From a virus, in the IMG/VR virus record IMGVR_UViG_3300021599_000693, positions 1 to 37,408 of that record: a stretch of DNA of 37,408 nt; one strand, written 5' to 3'. A program made the position numbers and the translations under genes. Of this stretch, positions 30,958 to 37,151 are shown piece by piece (the stretch's first letter is position 1; each line of letters starts with the position of its first letter). The notes beneath the pieces are model-generated. The model was not told where the DNA came from, searched no databases, and worked only from the letters and a program-made list of their open reading frames with translations.

Positions 30958-30958
30958 T

Positions 30959-31210
30959 ATGAACATTCACATTTACAAAACAACTGGCTGTAGTTATTGT
31001 ACTAAAATTATTGAACTTATGGAACGGGCTGGTGTTCCTTATCACTCATCTTTAGTTGGTGTGGATATCACTAGAGAAGAATTCAAAGAACTTTATCCCA
31101 AAGCTTCTGGGTTCCCTTATGTTATTATTGATGATGAACCTATTGGTGGTCTTACCGAAGCAGTTAAACTATTTGTGGAAAAGGGGTTAGTAAGTTCTAG
31201 AAAAAAATGA
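30959..31210 (+). CDS. grx: Glutaredoxin
   Basis: 83 residues from ATG 30959, giving MNIHIYKTTGCSYCTK with a dithiol CSYC active site. Then GFPYVIIDDEPIGG with the cis-Pro and Gly-Gly glutathione-binding motifs. A T4 NrdC-like role as electron donor for ribonucleotide reductase is likely. Stop overlaps the next start (ATGA). Confidence 0.93.
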   Translation: MNIHIYKTTGCSYCTKIIELMERAGVPYHSSLVGVDITREEFKELYPKASGFPYVIIDDEPIGGLTEAVKLFVEKGLVSSRKK

Positions 31211-31371
31211 GTAATGACGATAAAACACCCATAAATAAAGGTGTGGAGCTAATGCTCAGGAGGGCTAAGTCAGAGCCAAAAACACATGGTTTAAAATTAT
31301 TCAAACAATTTTCCCTCCTAAAAAAACAATTCTTTTTTAAATTTGAATTCGCTTGGAGGGACTTAAACTAA
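31207..31371 (+). CDS. Small basic hypothetical protein (54 aa)
   Basis: Coupled to grx by ATGA. Sequence: SNDDKTPINKGVELMLRRAK, then a Phe/Lys-rich half (KLFKQFSLLKKQFFFKFEFA) ending WRDLN. An amphipathic membrane-surface helix is possible. No family is recognised. Confidence 0.55.
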   Translation: MSNDDKTPINKGVELMLRRAKSEPKTHGLKLFKQFSLLKKQFFFKFEFAWRDLN

Positions 31372-31394
31372 CCAAGTCACTCGGAGAATTAAAA

Positions 31395-31628
31395 ATGGAA
31401 TCACCTACAATCCTCTTTTTCATGGGCTGTTTTGTAGTTCTATTTCTTATAGTTGGAATTATAGCTGGTTGGTTTATTAACGATATCGTTTATAATTTCT
31501 ACAACAAAAATTCTCCTCAACTTCATCCAGAAATGTATGATGACCAGGGAATTGTTATTAACGAAGAGCTACTCGCTGTAACTTTTATTGACGAAGAAGA
31601 GGAAGAAGAAGAGGATGATTATTATTGA
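31395..31628 (+). CDS. Small membrane protein with acidic tail (77 aa)
   Basis: ATG 31395 gives MESPTILFFMGCFVVLFLIV, a clean N-terminal membrane span. It is followed by NDIVYNFYNKNSPQLHPEMY and a poly-Glu/Asp tail. An earlier in-frame ATG (31353) adds 14 polar residues and overlaps the previous gene. The end overlaps the RNase H start by 14 bp. Function unknown. Confidence 0.6.
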   Translation: MESPTILFFMGCFVVLFLIVGIIAGWFINDIVYNFYNKNSPQLHPEMYDDQGIVINEELLAVTFIDEEEEEEEDDYY

Positions 31629-32478
31629 CATGAATCAGGTTATGATTAGTAACTTGATGGCACAACTTAAGAAAGACGAACTGAATGAAAGTTTGGTTCG
31701 TCACATGGTCCTCAAAAGTTTAGTCGCTTACGAGAGACAATACAAAGAAGAGTATGGGGAAGTTGTTTTAGCTTACGATAGTAAGCATTACTGGCGTAAA
31801 GACTTCTTTCCCTACTACAAATATAATAGAAAAAAAGATCGAAAAAGTTCTGGATTAGATTGGCATTCAATCTTTGATGTCTTGAATAAAATTCGTGATG
31901 AAATTAAACAATACTTCCCATATAAAGTGATGGAAGTATTGGGAGCAGAAGCAGATGATGTTATTTCCGTACTGTGCCGAAATAAAAAACCGAAAGAAAA
32001 AATTTTAATTCTTTCTGGAGATAAAGATTTCATTCAACTTCATAAGTATCCTGGGGTGTATCAATATAACCCCATCATGAAGAGTTATATTACATCCGAC
32101 AATCCTTATACTTTTATTAAAGAACATATTATTAAAGGCGACAAGTCGGATGGCATACCTAATTTCTTATCAGATGATGATACTTTTGTCTCGGAAAAAA
32201 GGCAGAAGCCAATCAGTCAAAAGAAATTAAATATGTGGGTGGACCAAGACCCTGCTATGTTTTGTAAAACTAAGGCAGAAATTGATAACTATTATAGAAA
32301 TAGAACACTCATTGATTTAGATTATGTGCCATTAGATTTGGAGTTTAAAATTTTGAATGAATTTAATGATCTAAATACAATTGACAAACAAATTCCTTTG
32401 GAATACTTCCAGAAAAATCAATTAAATGATCTGATAGAAGTATTCTATTTTCGTAGTTCCTCGCCATTTAAGAAATGA
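31615..32478 (+). CDS. rnh: T4-type RNase H (FEN-1 family 5'-3' nuclease)
   Basis: 287 residues from ATG 31615 (MIIIDMNQVMISNLM). Longer in-frame readings to 31588 are only the acidic tail of the previous gene read in another frame. FEN-family metal ligands are visible: D5 in IIIDMN, LAYDSKHYWRK, GAEADDVISVL, LILSGDKDFIQL and KSDGIPNFL. It removes RNA primers from Okazaki fragments together with gp32. The stop overlaps the next ATG (ATGA). Confidence 0.9.
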   Translation: MIIIDMNQVMISNLMAQLKKDELNESLVRHMVLKSLVAYERQYKEEYGEVVLAYDSKHYWRKDFFPYYKYNRKKDRKSSGLDWHSIFDVLNKIRDEIKQYFPYKVMEVLGAEADDVISVLCRNKKPKEKILILSGDKDFIQLHKYPGVYQYNPIMKSYITSDNPYTFIKEHIIKGDKSDGIPNFLSDDDTFVSEKRQKPISQKKLNMWVDQDPAMFCKTKAEIDNYYRNRTLIDLDYVPLDLEFKILNEFNDLNTIDKQIPLEYFQKNQLNDLIEVFYFRSSSPFKK

Positions 32479-32909
32479 AACTTTTAATTTCGGAAGTGCT
32501 CCAAAAAGTGAGCAACGCCAAGACCAAATCGGAGAAAATTAAACTTCTTCACGAACATAATACTCCTGCCCTACGTTCCATTCTCATTGCTAACTTTGAT
32601 GAGAGTGTAATCTCTATGCTTCCTGAGGGTGATGTTCCATTCACTCCCAACGATGCTCCCAAGGGCACGGAACATACTGTTCTTGAGCACGAATATCGTA
32701 AGCTTTACCTGTTCTTCAAGGGTGGTAATTCTTCCATCAATCAAACAACCAGAGAGAATCTTTTCATTCAACTTCTGGAAGGTCTACAAGAAGAAGAAGC
32801 TAACCTTCTTGTACTCACAAAAGATAAAGCACTCAATAAAAAATATAAAATTACTCGTGCTTGTGTTGAAGAAGCATTCCCCCAAATTAAGTGGGGTGGT
32901 CGTAGCTAA
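32475..32909 (+). CDS. Conserved T4-like cyanophage protein (DUF6433-like)
   Basis: 144 residues: helical N-terminus (KLLISEVLQKVSNAKTKSEK), a conserved-looking MLPEGDVPFTPNDAPKGTEH segment, a helical middle and a C-terminal VEEAFPQIKWGGRS. I recall the family from many T4-like phages, where it lies beside replication genes; no activity is known to me. It overlaps both neighbours (ATGA, TAATG). Confidence 0.72.
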   Translation: MKLLISEVLQKVSNAKTKSEKIKLLHEHNTPALRSILIANFDESVISMLPEGDVPFTPNDAPKGTEHTVLEHEYRKLYLFFKGGNSSINQTTRENLFIQLLEGLQEEEANLLVLTKDKALNKKYKITRACVEEAFPQIKWGGRS

Positions 32910-33163
32910 TGAGAATTCTCCATCAAAATTGTGACCCTGAAATAGCAAACGACAAAAGTTTGCCTTATAATGCTTATCTAGTTACCTATGAGATTGATGG
33001 AGCGATTGCTTACGATTTAGTTATCCCAGAAAAGCAAATGGAAATTTTTGATTATTACTGGGATAACTATCGTCAAGGTCTCAAAGGTTGGAAACAATCT
33101 GAAGGTAGAGTCAATCCAAAACTTTGGGGAAATAAACCTAAAGAAGAAAAGAAGAGGCGCTAA
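32909..33163 (+). CDS. Conserved cyanophage hypothetical protein (84 aa)
   Basis: Soluble, with aromatic patches (YLVTYEIDGAIAYDLVIPEK, FDYYWDNYRQGLKGWKQSEG) and a basic tail ending EEKKRR. No known domain seen. Starts and ends in one-base TAATG overlaps, so it is part of the same translational unit. Confidence 0.65.
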   Translation: MRILHQNCDPEIANDKSLPYNAYLVTYEIDGAIAYDLVIPEKQMEIFDYYWDNYRQGLKGWKQSEGRVNPKLWGNKPKEEKKRR

Positions 33164-33411
33164 TGGAAAGCAGTTATAAAAATACTTTTTGTATTCAATA
33201 TTGGAAACTAATTGATCCGTCTGATGTTAAAGTTCTTAGACGGATCAATAAAAATGGTAGACCAATATCTACCAAAAAATATTCTGAAGTATTTTTCTAC
33301 ACCAATTTAAAAGATGCTATGCCTGATGCCAGATTTTTAATGGAAAATGGATATGACATCAAGATTAGAAAATGTTGTAAAGGAAAAAACGATTCATTCT
33401 GGCTAATGTAA
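33163..33411 (+). CDS. Hypothetical protein (82 aa)
   Basis: Contains an FCIQYWKLIDPSDVKVLRRI strand-helix and a basic C-terminus with vicinal cysteines (IRKCCKGKNDSFWLM). No family is recognised. Directly followed, with no gap, by speD. Confidence 0.6.
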   Translation: MESSYKNTFCIQYWKLIDPSDVKVLRRINKNGRPISTKKYSEVFFYTNLKDAMPDARFLMENGYDIKIRKCCKGKNDSFWLM

Positions 33412-33738
33412 ATGGGAAAGCATTACTTACTTAATCTTTACGGCTGCTCGTTGTCTCTCTTAGACAACGAGTTTTTTCTCTGTGATCTATTAGAGAATGC
33501 TGCCGAAGCATGTGGAGCACATGTACTCCAAACTATGTCACATCAATTTGAACCTCAAGGAGTGACAGCAATTTGTTTACTTTCTGAGAGTCATATTAGT
33601 ATTCATACTTGGCCAGAGAAAGGAGAAGCCGCTGTTGATGTATTTACTTGTGGCGAATCAGAACCAAAGATTGCTTGTGACATTGTTATCGAACAATTAA
33701 AAGCAACAGATTATACTTTAGAGTATATACAACGGTAA
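33412..33738 (+). CDS. speD: S-adenosylmethionine decarboxylase proenzyme
   Basis: 108 residues of the short prokaryotic SpeD type. The self-cleavage site LLSES60H starts the alpha chain, where Ser60 becomes the pyruvoyl group. H65 in SIHTWPE and C80 in DVFTCG have the same spacing from that Ser as the processing residues of the Thermotoga enzyme. It makes decarboxylated SAM for spermidine synthesis; speD is a known cyanophage auxiliary gene. A glutamine riboswitch starts 33 bp downstream. Confidence 0.93.
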   Translation: MGKHYLLNLYGCSLSLLDNEFFLCDLLENAAEACGAHVLQTMSHQFEPQGVTAICLLSESHISIHTWPEKGEAAVDVFTCGESEPKIACDIVIEQLKATDYTLEYIQR

Positions 33739-33770
33739 CAAAAGATACAAAATTGGTGCCATAGATAATA

Positions 33771-33815
33771 TACGTTCACCCATTTGGGCGGAAGTAGGGA
33801 AACCGAAGGAACGCA
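33771..33815 (+). ncRNA. Glutamine riboswitch (glnA / Downstream-peptide class)
   Basis: P1 is CGTTC (33773-33777) with GAACG (33809-33813). P2 is CCC-ATTT-GGG (33779-33781 with 33786-33788). The conserved core CGGAAGTAGG (33789-33798) is followed by the GG-GAAA-CC hairpin, CCGAAGGAACGC completes it. These are the signature sequences of the cyanobacterial/cyanophage glutamine aptamer. It precedes a short YRG-peptide gene, the usual partner of the Downstream-peptide form. The promoter is not clear. Confidence 0.88.
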
Positions 33816-33842
33816 CTTTACACTAGTAAAGGAGCAAATCCC

Positions 33843-34001
33843 ATGTCACAAGCAACCTATAGAGGTTGTCAGTATAATACTGACACACCCAAAGAAGAAT
33901 ATCGTAAGTGGTATTCACAAACTCATGCCCCAGCACACCCACATAATACATATCGTGGTGTTGCCTATCGTCCCTGTAAGAATCAGGAGGTAGCACAATG
34001 A
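33843..34001 (+). CDS. Downstream peptide with two YRG motifs (52 aa)
   Basis: ATG 33843 with AAAGGAG about 6 nt upstream. The 52-residue product begins MSQATYRGCQYNTDTPKEEY and later has NTYRGVAYRPCKN. The repeated TYRGxxY element resembles small cyanobacterial DUF4278/PirA-type proteins, which act in PII-linked control of nitrogen metabolism; that relation is inferred from the motif. Control by a glutamine riboswitch fits a role in host nitrogen/carbon balance. It overlaps the next small ORF (ATGA). Confidence 0.75.
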   Translation: MSQATYRGCQYNTDTPKEEYRKWYSQTHAPAHPHNTYRGVAYRPCKNQEVAQ

Positions 34002-34081
34002 GTTGGTTAGAAATTATTCGTAGACGTATTCAAAAAGAGAAACGTCTAAAGCAAGCACAACTTGTAATGGCAATGAAATAA
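33998..34081 (+). CDS. Tiny basic peptide (27 aa)
   Basis: ATG 33998 overlaps the YRG-peptide stop (ATGA) and has AGGAGG (33984-33989) at good distance, a strong signal for such a small ORF. Product: MSWLEIIRRRIQKEKRLKQA then QLVMAMK, an amphipathic basic helix. It ends just before the terminator. Function unknown, but it is in the riboswitch-controlled unit. Confidence 0.55.
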   Translation: MSWLEIIRRRIQKEKRLKQAQLVMAMK

Positions 34082-34086
34082 TTTAG

Positions 34087-34112
34087 AGAGGGGTTGACAC
34101 CCCTCTTTTTTT
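34087..34112 (+). terminator. Intrinsic terminator with TTGACA loop
   Basis: AGAGGGG (34087-34093) pairs with CCCCTCT (34100-34106), with loop exactly TTGACA and seven T ending at 34112. It closes the riboswitch operon. Confidence 0.92.
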
Positions 34113-34122
34113 GTGTTATGAT
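34094..34122 (+). promoter_or_regulatory. Early sigma70-like promoter TTGACA-17-TATGAT inside a terminator
   Basis: -35 TTGACA (34094-34099) is the terminator loop, the 17-bp spacer contains the 3' arm and T-tract, and -10 is TATGAT (34117-34122). Start near 34129, ahead of the 34146 gene and thyX. Confidence 0.88.
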
Positions 34123-34145
34123 ATGAACGAATCTGCTTTGATACT

Positions 34146-34448
34146 ATGGCTTCATTAAAGCGGGCTACTAAAATGCTTACCAAAGCATTAGATAACCCAG
34201 CATATACTTACGACCAGTATGTTGAAATTCTCAAGCGTCGTCATGAAATTAAGAAACTACGTAAAAACCTACAAGACTATGAGCGAGCAAACCGTGGATT
34301 TGGATACACAATTGACCCAGCGATCTTTGAACAACCAATCAGTGAAGCTAGTGACGGTGACTCCGAAAGCGGAGGAGACGATGGCGTATGTAGCGAGAGT
34401 GAGCAACCCGAACAACCAGGACAATCCGAAGATCTCGGGGTTGCTTAA
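34146..34448 (+). CDS. Hypothetical protein whose acidic tail overlaps thyX (100 aa)
   Basis: Residues 1-65 are a basic helical region (SLKRATKMLTKALDNPAYTY, then ILKRRHEIKKLRKNLQDYER) and look like ordinary phage protein. Residues 66-100 are an Asp/Glu/Ser/Gly/Pro tail encoded by the same DNA that encodes the start of ThyX in another frame. The tail probably arose by loss of an earlier stop. Function unknown. Confidence 0.65.
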   Translation: MASLKRATKMLTKALDNPAYTYDQYVEILKRRHEIKKLRKNLQDYERANRGFGYTIDPAIFEQPISEASDGDSESGGDDGVCSESEQPEQPGQSEDLGVA

Positions 34449-34971
34449 GTATTGTATTCAACATGGTCACTGGAGTGTGTTTGAACAAGCACACATGACT
34501 CTTGAAATCAATACAACTCGTGGACTAGCGGCTCAAATTTTGCGTCATCGTTCGTTCACATATCAAGAATTTTCACAACGATATGCTGATACGAATCTTT
34601 TGACCGAAGAGATTCCTTTGCCAGAACTTCGTCGTCAAGATACTAAGAATCGTCAAAACTCTATTGATGATCTTGATCCTGAACTTGTGATTGCTTTCCA
34701 GAGGCGAATGAAAATGTTGTTCGCTGAAGCACAAGAACTGTATGATGATATGCTTGGTGCTGGTGTTGCTAAAGAGTGTTCTAGATTTGTTCTTCCTCTC
34801 GCTGTTCCCACCAGAATCTACATGACAGGATCTGTGCGTTCATGGGCACACTATATAGAATTGAGATCCGCTAACGGTACTCAAAAAGAGCATATGGAAA
34901 TTGCTCAAATGTGTAAAGAAATTTTCGCTACACAATTCCCAACTGTCGCTGAAGCTTTGGAGTGGATCTGA
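34342..34971 (+). CDS. thyX: Flavin-dependent thymidylate synthase ThyX
   Basis: About 209 residues if translation starts at GTG 34342 (VKLVTVTPKAEETMAYVARVS). Upstream in-frame sequence does not look like ThyX, and no ATG fits. The signature RHR-x7-S is present at residues 68-78 (RHRSFTYQEFSQRYAD), with FEQAHMTLEI and YIELRSANGTQKEH for FAD and dUMP binding. It makes dTMP from dUMP using FAD and methylene-THF. The first 107 bp overlap the preceding gene out of frame, and no Shine-Dalgarno is evident, so coupling is likely. Confidence 0.92.
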   Translation: MKLVTVTPKAEETMAYVARVSNPNNQDNPKISGLLKYCIQHGHWSVFEQAHMTLEINTTRGLAAQILRHRSFTYQEFSQRYADTNLLTEEIPLPELRRQDTKNRQNSIDDLDPELVIAFQRRMKMLFAEAQELYDDMLGAGVAKECSRFVLPLAVPTRIYMTGSVRSWAHYIELRSANGTQKEHMEIAQMCKEIFATQFPTVAEALEWI

Positions 34972-35213
34972 TGCCTACTTATCCTGTAATTCATACTGAA
35001 ACTGGAGAGAAAAAAGAACTCTACATGTCGATGGTAGAGTACGATCAGTGGAGAAAAGACAATCCCGAATGGGATAAAGATTGGTCCGCTGGCGTTGCTG
35101 GTGTTGGAGAAGTCGGAGACTGGAAGGACAAGATGAGCAAGACTCATCCAGGTTGGGCGGATATTATGAAGAACAAGGTGTCTAAAGCCCCTGGTTCTCG
35201 TGTTCAATGGTAA
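34971..35213 (+). CDS. Small FmdB-like protein lacking zinc cysteines (80 aa)
   Basis: Starts in a TGATG overlap with thyX (ATG 34971). MPTYPVIHTETGEKKELYMS then VEYDQWRKDNPEWDKDW and a C-terminal KMSKTHPGWADIMKNKVSK follow the outline of the FmdB-type proteins common in T4-like phages. The usual zinc-ribbon cysteines are absent. Function unknown. Confidence 0.6.
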   Translation: MPTYPVIHTETGEKKELYMSMVEYDQWRKDNPEWDKDWSAGVAGVGEVGDWKDKMSKTHPGWADIMKNKVSKAPGSRVQW

Positions 35214-35233
35214 ATTAATCACTATAAACAACT

Positions 35234-35986
35234 ATGCCAAGAGCAAGAAAAAGAAATACTCCAGACCTCAATGGTATGAGTGCTAAGCAAATGAGAAGAA
35301 AGAAGCCAATCAATTCTGATTACCTTCTTGATATTGAACCTCTCACAGAAAATCAAACTAAAATGTTTGAGCAGTATGGAACAGGTCAAAACATCTTTGC
35401 CTATGGCGCTGCTGGAACTGGCAAAACATTTGTCGCCCTTTACCTTGCTCTTCGTGATGTTCTAGATGAAAGAACTCCTTACGAAAAGATTTACATCGTT
35501 CGATCCCTAGTTGCTACTAGGGAAATTGGTTTCCTTCCTGGCACACACGAAGACAAGTCATCGCTTTACCAAATTCCATATAAGAATATGGTAAAATATA
35601 TGTTTGAGATGCCAGACGACCCTTCGTTTGATATGCTTTATGATAATCTTAAAGCACAAGAAACAATTAGTTTCTGGAGTACCTCTTTCCTTCGTGGTTC
35701 TACCTTAGACAATTCTATTGTAATTGTTGATGAATGCCAGAACCTTAACTTCCATGAACTTGATTCTATTATGACTCGTATTGGTCAAGATAGTAAGATT
35801 ATGTTCTGTGGTGATGCCAGTCAGTCAGACCTACAACGTACCAATGAACGTACAGGCATCATTGATTTCCAAAGAATCCTTCAGAACATGGAAGAGTTTT
35901 CACTTATTGAATTCAATATTGAAGACATCGTTCGTTCTGGTCTTGTTAAATCGTATCTAATTGCTAAAATTAATTTGGGGATGTAA
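35234..35986 (+). CDS. phoH: PhoH-like P-loop ATPase
   Basis: 250 residues with Walker A GAAGTGKT (58-65), Walker B SIVIVDECQNLNFHEL, and the sensor-like MFCGDASQSDL. This is the PhoH/RecD-like NTPase core at normal phage length. phoH is nearly universal in cyanophages; its role is unsettled, with RNA-related ATPase activity suspected. The next gene starts immediately after the stop. Confidence 0.95.
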   Translation: MPRARKRNTPDLNGMSAKQMRRKKPINSDYLLDIEPLTENQTKMFEQYGTGQNIFAYGAAGTGKTFVALYLALRDVLDERTPYEKIYIVRSLVATREIGFLPGTHEDKSSLYQIPYKNMVKYMFEMPDDPSFDMLYDNLKAQETISFWSTSFLRGSTLDNSIVIVDECQNLNFHELDSIMTRIGQDSKIMFCGDASQSDLQRTNERTGIIDFQRILQNMEEFSLIEFNIEDIVRSGLVKSYLIAKINLGM

Positions 35987-36505
35987 ATGAAAATTTTTAA
36001 TCATGTTGGGCTGATTGAGCCTATTGAAATGAATACTGTTATGATTGAAGGTCGAAGGTATTACAATACCCCGACTGGGAAGAAGCACAAATCAGTCACC
36101 ACCGTGATTAGTAACAACCCCAAAAAGAAAGAGGTGATTGCTAAGTGGAGAGCGAGAGTTGGGGAGGAAAAAGCAAACCGAATCTCCTCTCGCTCCACCA
36201 CCAGAGGCAATCGCTACCACAAACTGGTAGAGAACTACCTCAACAATGAACATAATACAAATCTTTATAAGGAATTTCCTTTGGAAGAAGAATATCTTTA
36301 CGATTATTACGTTCAAGAAACAGCATATGCTTGTATGCTACAGGAACTCTATAATCTGAAGGTGGAACAGTTAGTTACGATTGTTGCTTGTGAAAACGGA
36401 GAGACACAAGTAAGTATTCAGCCTCCTAAAAAAGAATATTTTATTAAACTACAACAGTACATTCAAGAATACGAAGAGAGGTATGAAAGAAATAATAGAG
36501 AATAG
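35987..36505 (+). CDS. PD-(D/E)XK exonuclease relative lacking its catalytic middle
   Basis: 172 residues. The N-terminal 90 (YYNTPTGKKHKSVTTVI, KWRARVGEEKANRIS, TRGNRYHKLVENYLN) and C-terminal 65 (DYYVQETAYACMLQELYN, TIVACENGETQVSI) match a cyanophage exonuclease that is usually about 50 residues longer. The missing block would carry the catalytic Asp and the (D/E)xK of the fold. The join encodes KEFPL from the palindrome AAGGAA-T-TTCCTT (36269-36281). Unlike the other breaks this one stays in frame. It is predicted to be inactive as a nuclease if real. Confidence 0.75.
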   Translation: MKIFNHVGLIEPIEMNTVMIEGRRYYNTPTGKKHKSVTTVISNNPKKKEVIAKWRARVGEEKANRISSRSTTRGNRYHKLVENYLNNEHNTNLYKEFPLEEEYLYDYYVQETAYACMLQELYNLKVEQLVTIVACENGETQVSIQPPKKEYFIKLQQYIQEYEERYERNNRE

Positions 36506-36728
36506 TTTTATGACACCTACTAAGTTCGCTCAGGAGGTTGAAAAAATAGCTCATGAAAATTCAATGAATTATATTGATGCTATTGTTCACTACTGTGAGT
36601 CAAATGAAATTGAAATTGAATCAGTTCCGAAACTGATTTCAAAGCCACTAAAAGAAAAACTTAAATATGATGCCCAAAAGCTCAACTTCATGAAGAAAAC
36701 ATCAAGAGCAAAACTCATGCTTGTATAA
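36483..36728 (+). CDS. 33: Late transcription co-activator gp33
   Basis: 81 residues (72 if from ATG 36510). MTPTKFAQEVEKIAHENSMN, YIDAIVHYCESNEIE and a C-terminal KEKLKYDAQKLNFMKKTSRA match the cyanophage gp33 I recall. gp33 bridges RNA polymerase and the gp45 sliding clamp at gp55-dependent late promoters, the ATAAATA sites seen across this window. GAGAGG lies close upstream of ATG 36483. It overlaps the exonuclease gene by 23 bp. Confidence 0.75.
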   Translation: MKEIIENSFMTPTKFAQEVEKIAHENSMNYIDAIVHYCESNEIEIESVPKLISKPLKEKLKYDAQKLNFMKKTSRAKLMLV

Positions 36729-36730
36729 CT

Positions 36731-37072
36731 ATGGGAAACTTTTTTAAATCCGAAATGGTTCGGGGTGATCTTCAAGAAATGGCAGAGCTTCAGCAGTTCT
36801 GTATGAGATCTATGGTTGCTTTTCCTGTTCTTACCAAAGAAAAAAAGCTTCAATACTTTGAAGTGATGGAGCAACTGATTGAGAAACAAAAAATCTTTCA
36901 TGCTCGTGTTATGTTGAGTGATGATCCCGAAGCTCAGGAGATGGCTGAAAGCATGAAGCAAGCTGCTGTCATGCTGGGAGCTACCCCTGGGCAAGCCATG
37001 GGAGCTATGTTTGACGACCTTCTAGAGAAGGTCCGTGTCATGAAAGAGCAACTAGAGGCTCAGAGGGATTGA
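36731..37072 (+). CDS. DUF1825-like protein
   Basis: 113 helical residues beginning MGNFFKSEMVRGDLQEMAEL. This follows the pattern of the cyanobacterial DUF1825 family (a start like MGFF-S-E, a central helix ending in EKQKIFHARVMLSDDPEA, and a Met-rich GATPGQAMGAMFDDLLEKV). The family is otherwise known from cyanobacteria and their phages, so host origin is plausible. Function unknown. Its stop codon lies inside the -35 box of the gp32 promoter. Confidence 0.7.
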   Translation: MGNFFKSEMVRGDLQEMAELQQFCMRSMVAFPVLTKEKKLQYFEVMEQLIEKQKIFHARVMLSDDPEAQEMAESMKQAAVMLGATPGQAMGAMFDDLLEKVRVMKEQLEAQRD

Positions 37073-37097
37073 CGCTCCCCTGAGCCTGTGGTATGAT
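37056..37097 (+). promoter_or_regulatory. Early promoter of gp32 with -35 in a hairpin loop
   Basis: TTGACG (37069-37074), 17-bp spacer, TATGAT (37092-37097). The -35 is the loop of a stem formed by AGGCTCAG (37056-37063) with CTGAGCCT (37080-37087) and GGGA (37065-37068) with TCCC (37076-37079), with A37064 bulged. No T-tract follows. Start near 37104. Confidence 0.85.
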
Positions 37098-37151
37098 GAT
37101 CAGGTGATTCAGCGTCACACAAGCCAAATCCAATTTATCCGAGAAAATCCT

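Noticed and set aside
33735-33748. GTA-N8-TAC, an NtcA-like site just before the glutamine riboswitch
   Set aside because: It overlaps the speD stop codon, and no -10 box lies at the usual distance without cutting into the riboswitch. It is too easily a chance match.
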